DNA of 42,448 nt, taken from NCBI RefSeq assembly GCF_013464485.1, contig NZ_RAUX01000001.1, positions 75,744 through 118,191 on the forward strand, written 5' to 3'. The stretch's first letter is position 1. The number at the start of each line of letters is the position of its first letter. The notes beneath the pieces are model-generated. The model searched no databases, was not told the DNA's origin, and worked only from the letters and a program-made list of their open reading frames with translations. The position numbers and the translations under genes are program-made. The DNA is from Stenotrophomonas maltophilia (lineage in GTDB: Bacteria; Pseudomonadota; Gammaproteobacteria; Xanthomonadales; Xanthomonadaceae). This document shows positions 26,130 through 34,616 of the stretch, piece by piece.

Positions 26130-27017
26130 TCAGTCGATGTAGCGCTTGAGCAGGTCACCGTACGCGTCGATGCGACGGTCGCGCAGGAACGGCCAGATGC
26201 GGCGCACGTGCTCGCTGCGCTGCAGGTCGACGTCGCACATCAGAACCGTGGCATCGGTGCCGGCTTCGGCCAGGAACTCGCCCTGCGGGCCCAGCACGTG
26301 GCTGTTGCCCCAGAACTGGATGCCCGATGCGCCCAGCGGCGACGCTTCATGGCCCACGCGGTTGCAGCTCAGCACCGGCAGGCCGTTGGCCACGGCATGG
26401 CCGCGGTGGCTCAGCACCCAGGCGTCGCGCTGGCGGGTCTTTTCATCCTGCACGTCGTCCGGGTCCCAGCCGATCGCAGTGGGGTACAGCAGCAGCTCGG
26501 CACCGGCCAGCGCCATCAGGCGCGCCGCTTCCGGGTACCACTGGTCCCAGCACACCAGCACGCCAAGGCGACCCACCGAGGTGTCGATCGGCGTGAAGCC
26601 GATGTCGCCGGGGGTGAAGTAGAACTTCTCGTAGAAGCCCGGATCGTCCGGGATATGCATCTTGCGGTACTTGCCGAGCAGCGTGCCGTCCTTCTCGAAC
26701 ACCACGGCGGTGTTGTGGTACAGGCCGGCGGCGCGGCGTTCGAACAGCGAGCCGACCAGCACCACGCCATGCTTCTTCGCCAGCGCGCCCAGGCGCTCAG
26801 TGCTCGGGCCCGGAATCGGCTCGGCCAGGTCGAACTCGTCCACCGATTCGTGCTGGCAGAAGTACGGGCCGTTGTGCAGTTCCTGCAGCAGCACCAGTTT
26901 CGCGCCCTGCGCAGCCGCCTCGGCCACGCGTGCTTCGATCACCGCCAGGTTGGCGGCGGCATCGCCGTGGTTGCGCTCCTGGATCAGGGCGACGGTAAGG
27001 GGGCTGCGCGAGTTCAT
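26130..27017 (-). CDS. aguB: N-carbamoylputrescine amidase
   Basis: 295-residue nitrilase-superfamily hydrolase with the Glu-Lys-Cys triad in place: Glu46 in LLQELHNGPYFC, Lys119 in YRKMHIPDD and Cys156 in LVCWDQWYPE. The YFCQ, HIPDDPGFYEKFYF and AIGWDP segments are typical of AguB. It splits N-carbamoylputrescine into putrescine, CO2 and ammonia, the last step of the agmatine route. The ATG at 27017 has AGGA upstream. Its partner aguA lies 225 bp upstream on the same strand; the gap is mostly repeats. Confidence 0.95.
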   Translation of the reverse strand: MNSRSPLTVALIQERNHGDAAANLAVIEARVAEAAAQGAKLVLLQELHNGPYFCQHESVDEFDLAEPIPGPSTERLGALAKKHGVVLVGSLFERRAAGLYHNTAVVFEKDGTLLGKYRKMHIPDDPGFYEKFYFTPGDIGFTPIDTSVGRLGVLVCWDQWYPEAARLMALAGAELLLYPTAIGWDPDDVQDEKTRQRDAWVLSHRGHAVANGLPVLSCNRVGHEASPLGASGIQFWGNSHVLGPQGEFLAEAGTDATVLMCDVDLQRSEHVRRIWPFLRDRRIDAYGDLLKRYID

Positions 27018-27100
27018 GCGGGGCGTTCCTGCGGGGGAAAACCAGCATGTTAGCGCGGATGGGCGGCGACGGCGTGTCGCGCGCTGAATGGGCCGGTGTT

Positions 27101-27208
27101 GTAGAGCCGAGCCCATGCTCGGCTGCGTTCTGCTCCGGTTGCGCGAGTGCGCCAGCCGAGCGTGGGCTCGGCTCTACAAAAAGCCAGTCGAGCATGGCTC
27201 GGCTCTAC
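27101..27208. repeat. Three SMAG arms between aguA and aguB
   Basis: A complete inverted pair (GTAG head at 27101, CTAC tail at 27177) is followed by an extra right-hand arm ending CTAC at 27208, giving an odd number of arms. The third arm has one weakened stem base (GTCGAGC versus GCTCGGC). In the aguA-aguB transcript these would form stable hairpins. Confidence 0.85.
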
Positions 27209-27242
27209 AAAAGCGGTGCCGGGCGGGGCCCGGCGTCACCCA

Positions 27243-28280
27243 TCAGACCTTCAACAGCCCTGCCGGCAGCTGCATGGTGATGCAGTGCAGGCTGCCGTTC
27301 TGCCAGATCAGCGAGCGGCAGGGCACCTGCACGATCTCGCGGCCCGGGTGCGCCTGCGCCAGCACGTCGCGGGCCAGGTCGTCGGCCGGATCACCGTAGG
27401 CCGGCATCAGCACCGCGCCATTGACGATCAGGTAGTTGGCGTACGACGCGGCCAGGCGGCGGCCTTCGTCGATCACCGGCTGTGCCCACGGCAGCGGGAA
27501 CAGGCGGTACGGCTTGCCATCCTTGGTGCGCAGCGCGGCCAGCTCGTCGCCCATCGCCTGCAGTTCGGCGTAGTGCGAATCGCTCTCGTCGTCGCAGGCC
27601 TGGTAGACGATGCTGTCAGCCGAAGCGAAGCGGGCGAGGGTGTCGATATGCGCGTCGGTGTCGTCGCCTTCCAGGTAGCCGTGGTCCAGCCACAGCACGC
27701 GGTCCTGGTGCAGCCAGTCGGCCAGGTCGGCGCTCAGGCTGGCGCGGTCGCGGTCCGGGTGGCGCTCGTGCAGGCACTTCCAGGTGGTCAGCAGGGTGCC
27801 TTCGCCATCGGTCTCGATGCCGCCGCCTTCCAGCGCGAACGGGATGCTGCGCACCGGCGCATCGTTGAACACGCCGGCCTGGTCCAGCACGCCTACCAGC
27901 TGGTCATCCAGGGTGGCGTCGAACTTGCCGCCCCAGCCGGTGAAGCGGAAATCCAGCAGCTGGAAGCCGCCTTCGGCGCGGCGCAGGGTGATCGGGCCGG
28001 AGTCGCGCAGCCAGGTATCGTCGTAGGCCGCCGTGGTGAAGTGGACCTTGTCCATGTCGATGCGGTTGGAGCGCAGCCGCATCTCGGCATAGGTCTCCAC
28101 ATCGTCGTCGGCCACGCAGATCAGCACCGGCTGGAAGCGGGTGATGGCCGCGACCAGGGCGATGTAGGTCTCTTCCACCTGGCCCAGGCGGTCGGCCCAG
28201 TCGGTGTCGGCGGTGGGCCAGGCAATCAGGACGCCGCTCTGGGCTTCCCACTCGGCAGGAAAACGAAGGGTCTGGTTCAT
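27243..28280 (-). CDS. aguA: Agmatine deiminase
   Basis: 345 residues of the guanidino-group-modifying (porphyromonas-type peptidyl-arginine deiminase) family. Visible motifs are MPAEW-like FPAEWEAQSGVLIAWP, DDTWLRDSGP, EGGGIETDGEGTLLTT, and the catalytic Cys333 in NGSLHCITMQLP. It hydrolyses agmatine to N-carbamoylputrescine and ammonia, feeding AguB. The length is close to that of known AguA enzymes. The start at 28280 gives the family N-terminus. The preceding small exported-protein gene ends 39 bases upstream on the same strand. Confidence 0.95.
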   Translation of the reverse strand: MNQTLRFPAEWEAQSGVLIAWPTADTDWADRLGQVEETYIALVAAITRFQPVLICVADDDVETYAEMRLRSNRIDMDKVHFTTAAYDDTWLRDSGPITLRRAEGGFQLLDFRFTGWGGKFDATLDDQLVGVLDQAGVFNDAPVRSIPFALEGGGIETDGEGTLLTTWKCLHERHPDRDRASLSADLADWLHQDRVLWLDHGYLEGDDTDAHIDTLARFASADSIVYQACDDESDSHYAELQAMGDELAALRTKDGKPYRLFPLPWAQPVIDEGRRLAASYANYLIVNGAVLMPAYGDPADDLARDVLAQAHPGREIVQVPCRSLIWQNGSLHCITMQLPAGLLKV

Positions 28281-28319
28281 GGTCTCGCTACACAGGCCCG
28301 CCCACGGCGGGTAAAGGGA

Positions 28320-28649
28320 TCAACGGATCGGCGGTTTCGGGCCGATTTCGTTCGGGTCCGCCTGGTTGGCCACCACGTCGATCACCTTCTGCTTCTCGAA
28401 GTAGACGGTGAACTGCGGGTACACCCAGCGGTTGATGGTCGGCCATTGCCGCTTCTGCCCGCCGCGCGGCTGCAGCTGTTCGCTTGGCGCGCCGAACTGC
28501 GCCTGCACCTGCTGCATGCTCTGGCCGCGCACGGGCAGGGCACCGGCCGGCTTCTCGCGCGCGCGGTCGACAAGCAGGGTATCGGCCAGCGCCGGCGTGG
28601 CGGCGGCCAGGGTGGCCATCACGGCCAGAGCGGACAGGTAACGCTTCAT
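28320..28649 (-). CDS. Small exported protein of unknown function
   Basis: 109 residues. It begins with a clear signal peptide (MKRYLSALAVMATLAAATPALA-D, cleavage after residue 22). The mature part contains MQQVQAQFGAPSEQLQPRGG and WVYPQFTVYFEKQKVIDVV, a GxP-then-aromatic-strand pattern reminiscent of OmlA/BamE-like folds, though too short for a firm call. It is probably periplasmic. No lipobox is present. It is the first gene of the minus-strand run leading into aguA, or a separate gene read through; nothing in it points to polyamine metabolism. Confidence 0.75.
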   Translation of the reverse strand: MKRYLSALAVMATLAAATPALADTLLVDRAREKPAGALPVRGQSMQQVQAQFGAPSEQLQPRGGQKRQWPTINRWVYPQFTVYFEKQKVIDVVANQADPNEIGPKPPIR

Positions 28650-28711
28650 CTCGATCTACTCCCCAGTGGTCAAGAAAGGCGATTACAGCAAAAACGGCAG
28701 GAAAAAGCCGC

Positions 28712-28740
28712 ATAAACAAAAAACCGCCCGAAGGCGGTTT
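28712..28740 (-). terminator. Rho-independent terminator of rpmJ
   Basis: On the minus strand an 8-bp stem AAACCGCC/GGCGGTTT closed by a TTCG tetraloop leads into a T-rich tract (TTTTTTGTTT). It lies 55 bases past the rpmJ stop and before the exported-protein gene, separating the two units. Confidence 0.9.
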
Positions 28741-28795
28741 CTTGCATCGGGTCGGCCCCGCGTAGGGCCAGCCGCAGCCGCGAGGGCTGTTGGGC

Positions 28796-28921
28796 TTAGC
28801 GCTGACGCGCCTTGAAACGCGGGTTCGACTTGCAGATGACGAAGATCTTGCCGCGACGACGGACGACCTTGCAGTCGCGGTGACGGGCCTTCGCCGACTT
28901 CAGGGAGGACAGGACTTTCAT
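28796..28921 (-). CDS. rpmJ: Ribosomal protein L36, zinc-free B type
   Basis: 41 residues, [20 protein letters not shown] followed by [21 protein letters not shown]. This is the L36 form (YkgO/RpmJ2-like) that lacks the full CxxC...CxxxxH zinc ribbon; only two cysteines remain. It is a component of the 50S subunit. In organisms with both forms the zinc-free paralogue is zinc-regulated; here the strong promoter and lone position suggest constitutive use, and no Zur box is evident. GAGG precedes the ATG. It has its own promoter and terminator. Confidence 0.95.
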   Translation of the reverse strand: MKVLSSLKSAKARHRDCKVVRRRGKIFVICKSNPRFKARQR

Positions 28922-29013
28922 GGCATACCTCGGCGTAAACAGTAGTTGTTCGGGTGGAGCGTGGCCGCGATATGCGAAAGACAATCGGCAGTTGACGCTC
29001 GTTCAAGCCCGCC

Positions 29014-29043
29014 ATTCTACCGGGCTTTTTGTCGTTGTTTCAA
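29014..29043 (-). promoter_or_regulatory. Sigma-70 promoter of rpmJ
   Basis: Reading the minus strand, TTGAAA (29038-29043) and TAGAAT (29014-29019) are separated by 18 bases, close to the sigma-70 consensus. Transcription would start near 29006 and give an rpmJ leader of about 85 bases. Confidence 0.7.
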
Positions 29044-29118
29044 GTGGTTGCGCGAAAGTCGCCGCGCGGGGCCCCGGGCAGGGGCTAGAATGACCCCTTC
29101 ACACGCTCTGGGAACCCC

Positions 29119-29796
29119 ATGAATCCACTCGCTCCCGTCCTGACCATCGACGGCCCTTCCGGGGCTGGCAAGGGTACCATCAGCCGCATCATCGCGCGCC
29201 GGATGGGCTGGCATTACCTGGATTCGGGCGCGCTCTACCGCGCAGTGGGCGTGGCCGCGAGCTGGGCCGACATCGACACCTCCGACGCCTCGGCGCTGGT
29301 GCGCTGCACCTTCGATACGCACGTTCAGTTTGTTGAACAGGGCGATTCGATGCGAGTCATGGTCAACGGCACCGATGCCACCGACGAGCTGCGCCTGGAA
29401 ACCACTGGCGCCCTGGCATCGGCCATTGCTGCCATTCCCGAGGTCCGCGCGGCCCTGAAGGAGCGCCAGCGCGCATTCAGGGAGCTGCCCGGCCTGGTTG
29501 CCGACGGCCGCGACATGGGCACCGTGATCTTCAAGGACGCCCCCTACAAGGTCTTCCTGACCGCCAGTGCCGAGGAGCGCGCCGAGCGCCGGCATAAGCA
29601 GTTGAAAGACAAGGGGGTTTCTGTTAGCTTTGATGACCTCCTGCGCGAGATCATGGCCCGCGACGCCCGTGATGCTCAGCGTACCGTGGCGCCCCTGAAG
29701 CCGGCAGACGATGCTGTCCTCATCGACACCACAGGCATCGGCATCGATGATGTCGTTGCCCGAGTGATGGATCTGCTTCCGGTTCCGGCTGCCTGA
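29119..29796 (+). CDS. cmk: Cytidylate kinase
   Basis: 225 residues. The P-loop GPSGAGKGT (12-20) opens the protein, followed by [25 protein letters not shown] is the CMP-binding signature, and the lid region contains [14 protein letters not shown]. It phosphorylates CMP and dCMP, supplying CDP/dCDP. It lies directly upstream of rpsA, as in most gammaproteobacteria. A TAGAAT at 29086-29091 could be its -10, though no good -35 accompanies it. Confidence 0.96.
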   Translation: MNPLAPVLTIDGPSGAGKGTISRIIARRMGWHYLDSGALYRAVGVAASWADIDTSDASALVRCTFDTHVQFVEQGDSMRVMVNGTDATDELRLETTGALASAIAAIPEVRAALKERQRAFRELPGLVADGRDMGTVIFKDAPYKVFLTASAEERAERRHKQLKDKGVSVSFDDLLREIMARDARDAQRTVAPLKPADDAVLIDTTGIGIDDVVARVMDLLPVPAA

Positions 29797-29994
29797 TCCG
29801 TTCGCGCGGGAGCACTGCCAGCAACATCGGTGGTGGTCGCGCAAAGCAGTGCTGTACCAGCTCCGTCGCGCAATGATGCGTGGCGGTTTTCCTACTACAC
29901 ACGACCTGCGTTTCCGGGGTCGACCAACAGGCGGGCGGTCGCCATTCCCCTGAAGGGGACGCCACCGACCCATGTGTCCAACAGAGTAAATCTA
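29797..29994 (+). promoter_or_regulatory. rpsA leader with hairpins
   Basis: 198 bases between cmk and rpsA. One hairpin pairs AGCACTGC (29811-29818) with GCAGTGCT (29846-29853). A small one, TCCCC-TGAA-GGGGA, lies at 29946-29959. The ribosome-binding site before the ATG is poor (GAGTAAATCTA). In E. coli the rpsA leader is structured, lacks a strong Shine-Dalgarno sequence and is the target of S1 autoregulation; a similar role here is inferred. Confidence 0.5.
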
Positions 29995-31680
29995 ATGACC
30001 GAATCATTTGCCGAACTGTTTGAAGCCAGCCAGGCCAACCTGGCCAAGCTGAAGCCGGGCGCCATCGTCAGCGGTACCGTTGTTGAAGTCCGCGGCGACG
30101 TCGTGGTGATCAACGCTGGCCTGAAGTCCGAAGGCATCGTGCCGATCGAACAGTTCCGTAACGACGCTGGCGAAATCGACGTCGCCGAAGGCGACATCGT
30201 CAAGGTCGCCCTCGACTCGATCGAGAACGGCTTCGGCGAAACCGTCCTGTCGCGCGAGAAGGCCAAGCGCGCGATGGTGTGGGACGAGCTGGAAGAAGCG
30301 TTGGAAAAGAACGAAACCATCACCGGCCGCATCAGCGGCAAGGTCAAGGGTGGTTTCACCGTGGACATCAAGGATGTCCGCGCCTTCCTGCCGGGTTCCC
30401 TGGTCGATGTGCGCCCGGTGCGCGATCCGGCCTACCTGGAAGGCAAGGAACTCGAGTTCAAGCTCATCAAGCTGGACCGCAAGCGTAACAACGTCGTGGT
30501 CTCGCGCCGCGCTGTCGTCGAAAGCGAGCACTCGGAAGAGCGCGAGCAGCTGATGGACAAGCTGCAGGAAGGCGCGATCCTGAAGGGTGTCGTCAAGAAC
30601 CTGACCGACTACGGCGCGTTCGTGGACCTGGGCGGTATCGACGGCCTGCTGCACATCACCGACATGGCATGGAAGCGCGTGCGCCATCCGTCCGAAGTCG
30701 TCAACGTCGGCGACGAGCTGGACGTGCGCGTGCTGAAGTTCGACCGCGAGCGCAACCGCGTTTCGCTGGGCCTGAAGCAGCTGGGCGAAGATCCGTGGGA
30801 TAACATCGCCCGTCGTTACCCGGCCAACAGCCGCGTCTTCGGCAAGGTCTCCAACGTCACCGATTACGGCGCGTTCGTCGAGATCGAGCCGGGCGTCGAA
30901 GGCCTGGTGCACGTCTCCGAGATGGATTGGACCAACAAGAACGTCAACCCGTCCAAGGTTGTGCAGGTTGGTGATGAAGTCGAAGTGATGGTGCTGGACG
31001 TCGATGAAGAGCGTCGCCGCATCTCGCTGGGCATGAAGCAGGTTGCCGCCAATCCGTGGGAAACCTTCGCTGCCACCCACAAGAAGGGTGACAAGGTGTC
31101 GGGCCAGATCAAGTCGATCACCGACTTCGGCATCTTCATCGGCCTGGACGGCGGCATCGACGGCCTGGTCCACCTGTCCGACATCAGCTGGAACACCACC
31201 GGCGAAGACGTCGTTCGCAACTTCAAGAAGGGCGATACCCTGGACGCTGTCGTCCTGGCCGTCGATCCGGAGCGCGAGCGCATCTCCCTGGGCGTGAAGC
31301 AGCTGGAGCAGGATCCGTTCGGCCAGTACATGGCTGCCAATCCGAAGGGCTCCAAGGTTGAAGGCGTGGTGAAGGAAGTCGACGCCAAGGGCGCGATCAT
31401 CGAGCTGGCTGACGGCATCGAAGGTTACGTCTCGGCCCGCGACATCGCCAACGAGCGCGTTGACGACGCCACCCAGCACCTGAAGGTCGGCGACAAGATC
31501 GAAGCCAAGTTCGTGGGCATGGACCGCAAGGGCCGTACCCTGCAGCTGTCGATCAAGGCCAAGGACGACGCTGAAATGCGCGAAGTGCTGGAAGAATACC
31601 AGTCCTCTTCGGCTTCCAGCGGCACCACCCAGCTGGGCGCGCTGCTGCGTGCACAGCTGAACGGTGGCAAGTCCGAGTAA
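29995..31680 (+). CDS. rpsA: Ribosomal protein S1
   Basis: 561 residues with six S1 OB-fold repeats, readable from recurring [40 protein letters not shown] and [20 protein letters not shown] segments and the paired [10 protein letters not shown]-type repeat ends. The first two repeats are the ribosome-binding ones, the rest bind mRNA. S1 brings structured or leaderless-weak mRNAs to the 30S subunit. The ATG at 29995 gives the family N-terminus [13 protein letters not shown]; upstream open frame has no S1 similarity. The start lacks a strong ribosome-binding site, as usual for this gene. Confidence 0.98.
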   Translation: MTESFAELFEASQANLAKLKPGAIVSGTVVEVRGDVVVINAGLKSEGIVPIEQFRNDAGEIDVAEGDIVKVALDSIENGFGETVLSREKAKRAMVWDELEEALEKNETITGRISGKVKGGFTVDIKDVRAFLPGSLVDVRPVRDPAYLEGKELEFKLIKLDRKRNNVVVSRRAVVESEHSEEREQLMDKLQEGAILKGVVKNLTDYGAFVDLGGIDGLLHITDMAWKRVRHPSEVVNVGDELDVRVLKFDRERNRVSLGLKQLGEDPWDNIARRYPANSRVFGKVSNVTDYGAFVEIEPGVEGLVHVSEMDWTNKNVNPSKVVQVGDEVEVMVLDVDEERRRISLGMKQVAANPWETFAATHKKGDKVSGQIKSITDFGIFIGLDGGIDGLVHLSDISWNTTGEDVVRNFKKGDTLDAVVLAVDPERERISLGVKQLEQDPFGQYMAANPKGSKVEGVVKEVDAKGAIIELADGIEGYVSARDIANERVDDATQHLKVGDKIEAKFVGMDRKGRTLQLSIKAKDDAEMREVLEEYQSSSASSGTTQLGALLRAQLNGGKSE

Positions 31681-31710
31681 TCGGCCTTTACGCTGTTTGT
31701 GTTTCCTGGA

Positions 31711-31736
31711 CGGCCCGGGCTTTGCCCGGGCCGTTT
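31711..31736 (+). terminator. Hairpin after rpsA
   Basis: A perfect 10-bp GC stem, CGGCCCGGGC-TTT-GCCCGGGCCG, followed by only a short T run (TTTC). It lies 30 bases past the rpsA stop and before ihfB. It may be a weak or partial terminator or an mRNA processing/stability element. Confidence 0.6.
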
Positions 31737-31767
31737 CAGGCTGAGATGCCCCTGATGTGAGCCGGTA

Positions 31768-32073
31768 ATGACCAAATCCGAACTGATCGAAATCCTTGCG
31801 CGCCGCCAGGCGCACCTGAAGGCCGATGATGTCGATCTGGCGGTGAAGTCGTTGCTGGAAATGATGGGCGGTTCCCTCTCTGCCGGGGATCGCATCGAAA
31901 TCCGTGGTTTTGGCAGCTTCTCGCTGCACTACCGTCCGCCGCGCCTGGGTCGCAACCCGAAGACCGGCGAATCGGTTGCCCTGCCGGGCAAGCACGTCCC
32001 CCATTTCAAGCCGGGCAAGGAACTGCGCGAGCGGGTCAGCAGTGTGCTGCCGCTGGACGCCGATCCGGCCTGA
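31768..32073 (+). CDS. ihfB: Integration host factor subunit beta
   Basis: 101 residues of the HU/IHF family, starting [20 protein letters not shown]. The dimer arm region has [20 protein letters not shown] and [24 protein letters not shown]. The RNPKTG arm with its apical proline inserts in the minor groove. With IhfA it bends DNA sharply and shapes promoters and recombination sites. Position after rpsA is the conserved one for the beta subunit, separating it from HU and IhfA. Confidence 0.96.
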
Positions 32074-32150
32074 GTCTCCCGTCGCGCCACCGCGTGCGAA
32101 TCCAGCCGCGAGTCGGATAAGCTACGGACTCCTGCCACTGGAGCTGTCGC

Positions 32151-32435
32151 ATGAAGGTTTTTCGTCTGCTGGTCCTGCTGGCGGTGCTGATCCTTGGGCT
32201 GATCATCGGTGCGGTCAACATGACCGCGATGTCGATCAACCTGCTTTTCACTCAATTGCACACCTCGGTGGGCGTGGCCCTGATCGCCGCGCTGCTGGTC
32301 GGTGTCGTGGTCGGTGCCGGCCTGGTGCTGGTGAGCGTGGTCATTCCGCTCTACAGCCAGCTGCGCCGCGCCAACAAGTCCGCAGCCGCTACGCCGGCCG
32401 CAGGTGTTTCCCCCCAATCTTTTGATGGACGCTGA
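32151..32435 (+). CDS. lapA: LapA-domain membrane protein
   Basis: 94 residues with two membrane segments, VFRLLVLLAVLILGLIIGAV and VALIAALLVGVVVGAGLVLV, joined by the NMTAMSINLLF strand typical of DUF1049/LapA, and a short cytoplasmic tail. With LapB it takes part in control of LPS synthesis. GGAG seven bases upstream fixes the start. lapB follows after six bases. Confidence 0.92.
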   Translation: MKVFRLLVLLAVLILGLIIGAVNMTAMSINLLFTQLHTSVGVALIAALLVGVVVGAGLVLVSVVIPLYSQLRRANKSAAATPAAGVSPQSFDGR

Positions 32436-32441
32436 TCGAAG

Positions 32442-33620
32442 ATGGATTTCGTCACCGAGTGGTTCTGGTTCTTCCTGTTCGTTCCGCTGGCCGCCCTGGC
32501 CGGGTGGGTGATCGGACGGCGTGGTGGTCAACGCCACGGAGACAACCAGGTCAGCCGCCTGTCCAGCACCTACTTCCGCGGCCTGAACTACCTGCTCAAC
32601 GAACAGCCGGACAAGGCCATCGAGCTGTTCCTGCACATCGCCGAGCTGGACAAGGAAACCTTCGAGACCCAGGTCGCGCTGGGCCATCTGTTCCGCCGCC
32701 GCGGCGAAGTCGACCGCGCCATCCGCCTGCATCAGGGCCTGGTCAACCGTCATGACCTGAGTGATGCGCAGCGTGTGCAGGCCCTGCTGGCGCTGGGCGA
32801 GGACTACATGAAGTCCGGTCTGCTGGATCGTGCCGAGACGGTGTTCACCGAACTGGCGCAGCTGGACCAGCGCGCTCCGCAGGCGCTCAAGCACCTGATC
32901 GGCATCTATCAGGCCGAGCGTGACTGGGAAAAGGCGATCGACAACGCCACCCGTTTCGAGGACGTCACCGGCGAGCCGATGGGCAAGCTGATCGGGCAGT
33001 TCGAGTGCGAACTGGCCGAACGCTTCCGTGGTGCCGGCAAGCTGGAAGAGGCGAGGGCGGCGATTGCCCGCGCCTACCAGGCCGACGCGATGTCGGTGCG
33101 TGCCGGCATCATTGAAGGCCGCCTGGAAACCGATGCAGGCAATGCAGAAGCGGCCGTGCGCGCCTTCGAGCGCGCCGCGCGCAACGACCCGGAATACCTG
33201 CCGGAACTGCTGCCGGCGTTGATGGAAAACTACCGCAAGGTCGGCGACCTCGGCGGCGCGCGTGCGTTCCTGTCGGAAATGACCGAGCACTACCGTGGCA
33301 TCGCCCCGGTGCTGGCGCTGACCCGCCTGATGGAAGAGCAGGAAGGCGTGGCGCCGGCCCGCGCTTACCTTGGCCGCCAGCTCAAGGATCGTCCGTCGGT
33401 GCGTGGCGAGTCGGCGCTGATCGACCTGACCCTGGCCGAAGGTGCCGATTCCACCGCAACCCTGCACGACCTCAAGCACATCACCGACCAGCTGCTGGTG
33501 CGCAACCCGGCCTACCGCTGCACCCGCTGCGGCTTCGGCGCGCGTACCCACCACTGGCAGTGCCCGAGCTGCAAGGAGTGGGGCACGGTCAAGCCGCTGC
33601 TGAACTACGCGGTGCTCTGA
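32442..33620 (+). CDS. lapB: LPS assembly protein LapB (YciM)
   Basis: 392 residues: one N-terminal membrane helix (WFWFFLFVPLAALAGWVIG), a run of TPR repeats (about 45-330), and a C-terminal rubredoxin-like knuckle, YRCTRCGFGARTHHWQCPSC, that binds metal. LapB works with FtsH to degrade LpxC and so limits lipid A synthesis, and joins the LPS assembly complex on the cytoplasmic face of the inner membrane. Length and order match the E. coli protein. Upstream YFRGLNYLLNEQPDKAIELF is the family's first TPR. Confidence 0.96.
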   Translation: MDFVTEWFWFFLFVPLAALAGWVIGRRGGQRHGDNQVSRLSSTYFRGLNYLLNEQPDKAIELFLHIAELDKETFETQVALGHLFRRRGEVDRAIRLHQGLVNRHDLSDAQRVQALLALGEDYMKSGLLDRAETVFTELAQLDQRAPQALKHLIGIYQAERDWEKAIDNATRFEDVTGEPMGKLIGQFECELAERFRGAGKLEEARAAIARAYQADAMSVRAGIIEGRLETDAGNAEAAVRAFERAARNDPEYLPELLPALMENYRKVGDLGGARAFLSEMTEHYRGIAPVLALTRLMEEQEGVAPARAYLGRQLKDRPSVRGESALIDLTLAEGADSTATLHDLKHITDQLLVRNPAYRCTRCGFGARTHHWQCPSCKEWGTVKPLLNYAVL

Positions 33621-33623
33621 TCC

Positions 33624-34613
33624 ATGCCGTGGCTCGTGATGGCCGCGCTGCTGGGCCTGGCCCTGCTGAGTGCCGCACTGACCTGGGCGGCGCGTGGCTA
33701 CGCGTTGCGCCAGCAACTGTTCGATCAGCCGGGCGAGCGCCGCAGCCATAGTGTGGCAACCCCGCGCGGTGGCGGCATCGCCATCGTGATCAGCCTTCTG
33801 GTGACCGCCGGCGTGGCGATGTGGGCCTGGCCCGACGCGCTGCCGAGCCTGCTGGTCGCCAGCCTGGGCCTGGTGCTGGTGGCGGGGATCGGCTGGTGGG
33901 ATGACCACCGGCCGCTTCCGGCCATGCGCCGGTTGCTGGTGCACTTCGTCGCCGCCGCGCTGCTGGCCGCCCTGGTCAAGGTGCATGGCGGCAGCTGGGT
34001 GCTGGCGGTGCTGGTGCTGGTGTTCACGGCCTCGTTGATCAACATCTGGAACTTCATGGATGGGATCAACGGCATCGCTGCCAGCCAGGCGGTGGTGGTC
34101 GCGCTGGGCCTGGCCCCGCTGCTGCCCTGGCCGTACTCGCTGGTGGCCGTTGCGTTGGGGCTGTCCTGTCTCGGATTCCTGCCGTTCAACTTCCCGCGGG
34201 CCCGGATCTTCATGGGGGATGTCGGAAGTGGCGCGCTGGGGTACGCCGTGGCGGCCGTCCTGGCCCTGGCCAGCGTTAAGACCGACATCAACTGGATCCT
34301 GCTGCTGGTACCGGCGTCGGCGTTCCTTGTGGACGCGGGCTTCACACTGTTGACGCGCATCATTTCAGGACAACGCTGGATGGAACCCCATACCCAGCAC
34401 GTCTACCAGCGCGCGGTGCAGGCAGGAGCCAGTCACCCCCAGGTGACAGGGATGTACTTTGCTTTGGGCCTGTTCAGTATTACAGTGCTTAATGTCTGCT
34501 CCAATTTGCAGCCGAGGTGGGAGGCTGCCGTGGCGATCGCGTGGTTCACTGCGCTGAGCGTCCTCTGGCTCCTCCTGCGCAATGGATTGCGCCACCCAAA
34601 AGGAAATACCTGA
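33624..34613 (+). CDS. WecA/WbpL-like undecaprenyl-phosphate sugar-1-phosphate transferase
   Basis: 329 residues with about ten hydrophobic helices of the MraY/WecA family. Cytoplasmic motifs are GIGWWDDHRPL (the paired aspartates bind Mg-UDP-sugar), NIWNFMDGINGIA, RIFMGDVGSG and the last-loop HTQHVYQRA. It transfers an N-acetylhexosamine-1-phosphate to undecaprenyl phosphate, starting O-antigen or other surface-glycan synthesis. Pairing with a WbpM-like gene suggests the WbpL type. The start is three bases after the lapB stop, so it is translationally coupled; no ribosome-binding site is visible. Confidence 0.9.
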   Translation: MPWLVMAALLGLALLSAALTWAARGYALRQQLFDQPGERRSHSVATPRGGGIAIVISLLVTAGVAMWAWPDALPSLLVASLGLVLVAGIGWWDDHRPLPAMRRLLVHFVAAALLAALVKVHGGSWVLAVLVLVFTASLINIWNFMDGINGIAASQAVVVALGLAPLLPWPYSLVAVALGLSCLGFLPFNFPRARIFMGDVGSGALGYAVAAVLALASVKTDINWILLLVPASAFLVDAGFTLLTRIISGQRWMEPHTQHVYQRAVQAGASHPQVTGMYFALGLFSITVLNVCSNLQPRWEAAVAIAWFTALSVLWLLLRNGLRHPKGNT

Positions 34614-34616
34614 CTT

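Noticed and set aside
30004-32004. A 666-codon minus-strand open frame opposite rpsA and ihfB.
   Set aside because: It spans two well-recognised genes and the gap between them; composition is that of a shadow frame.
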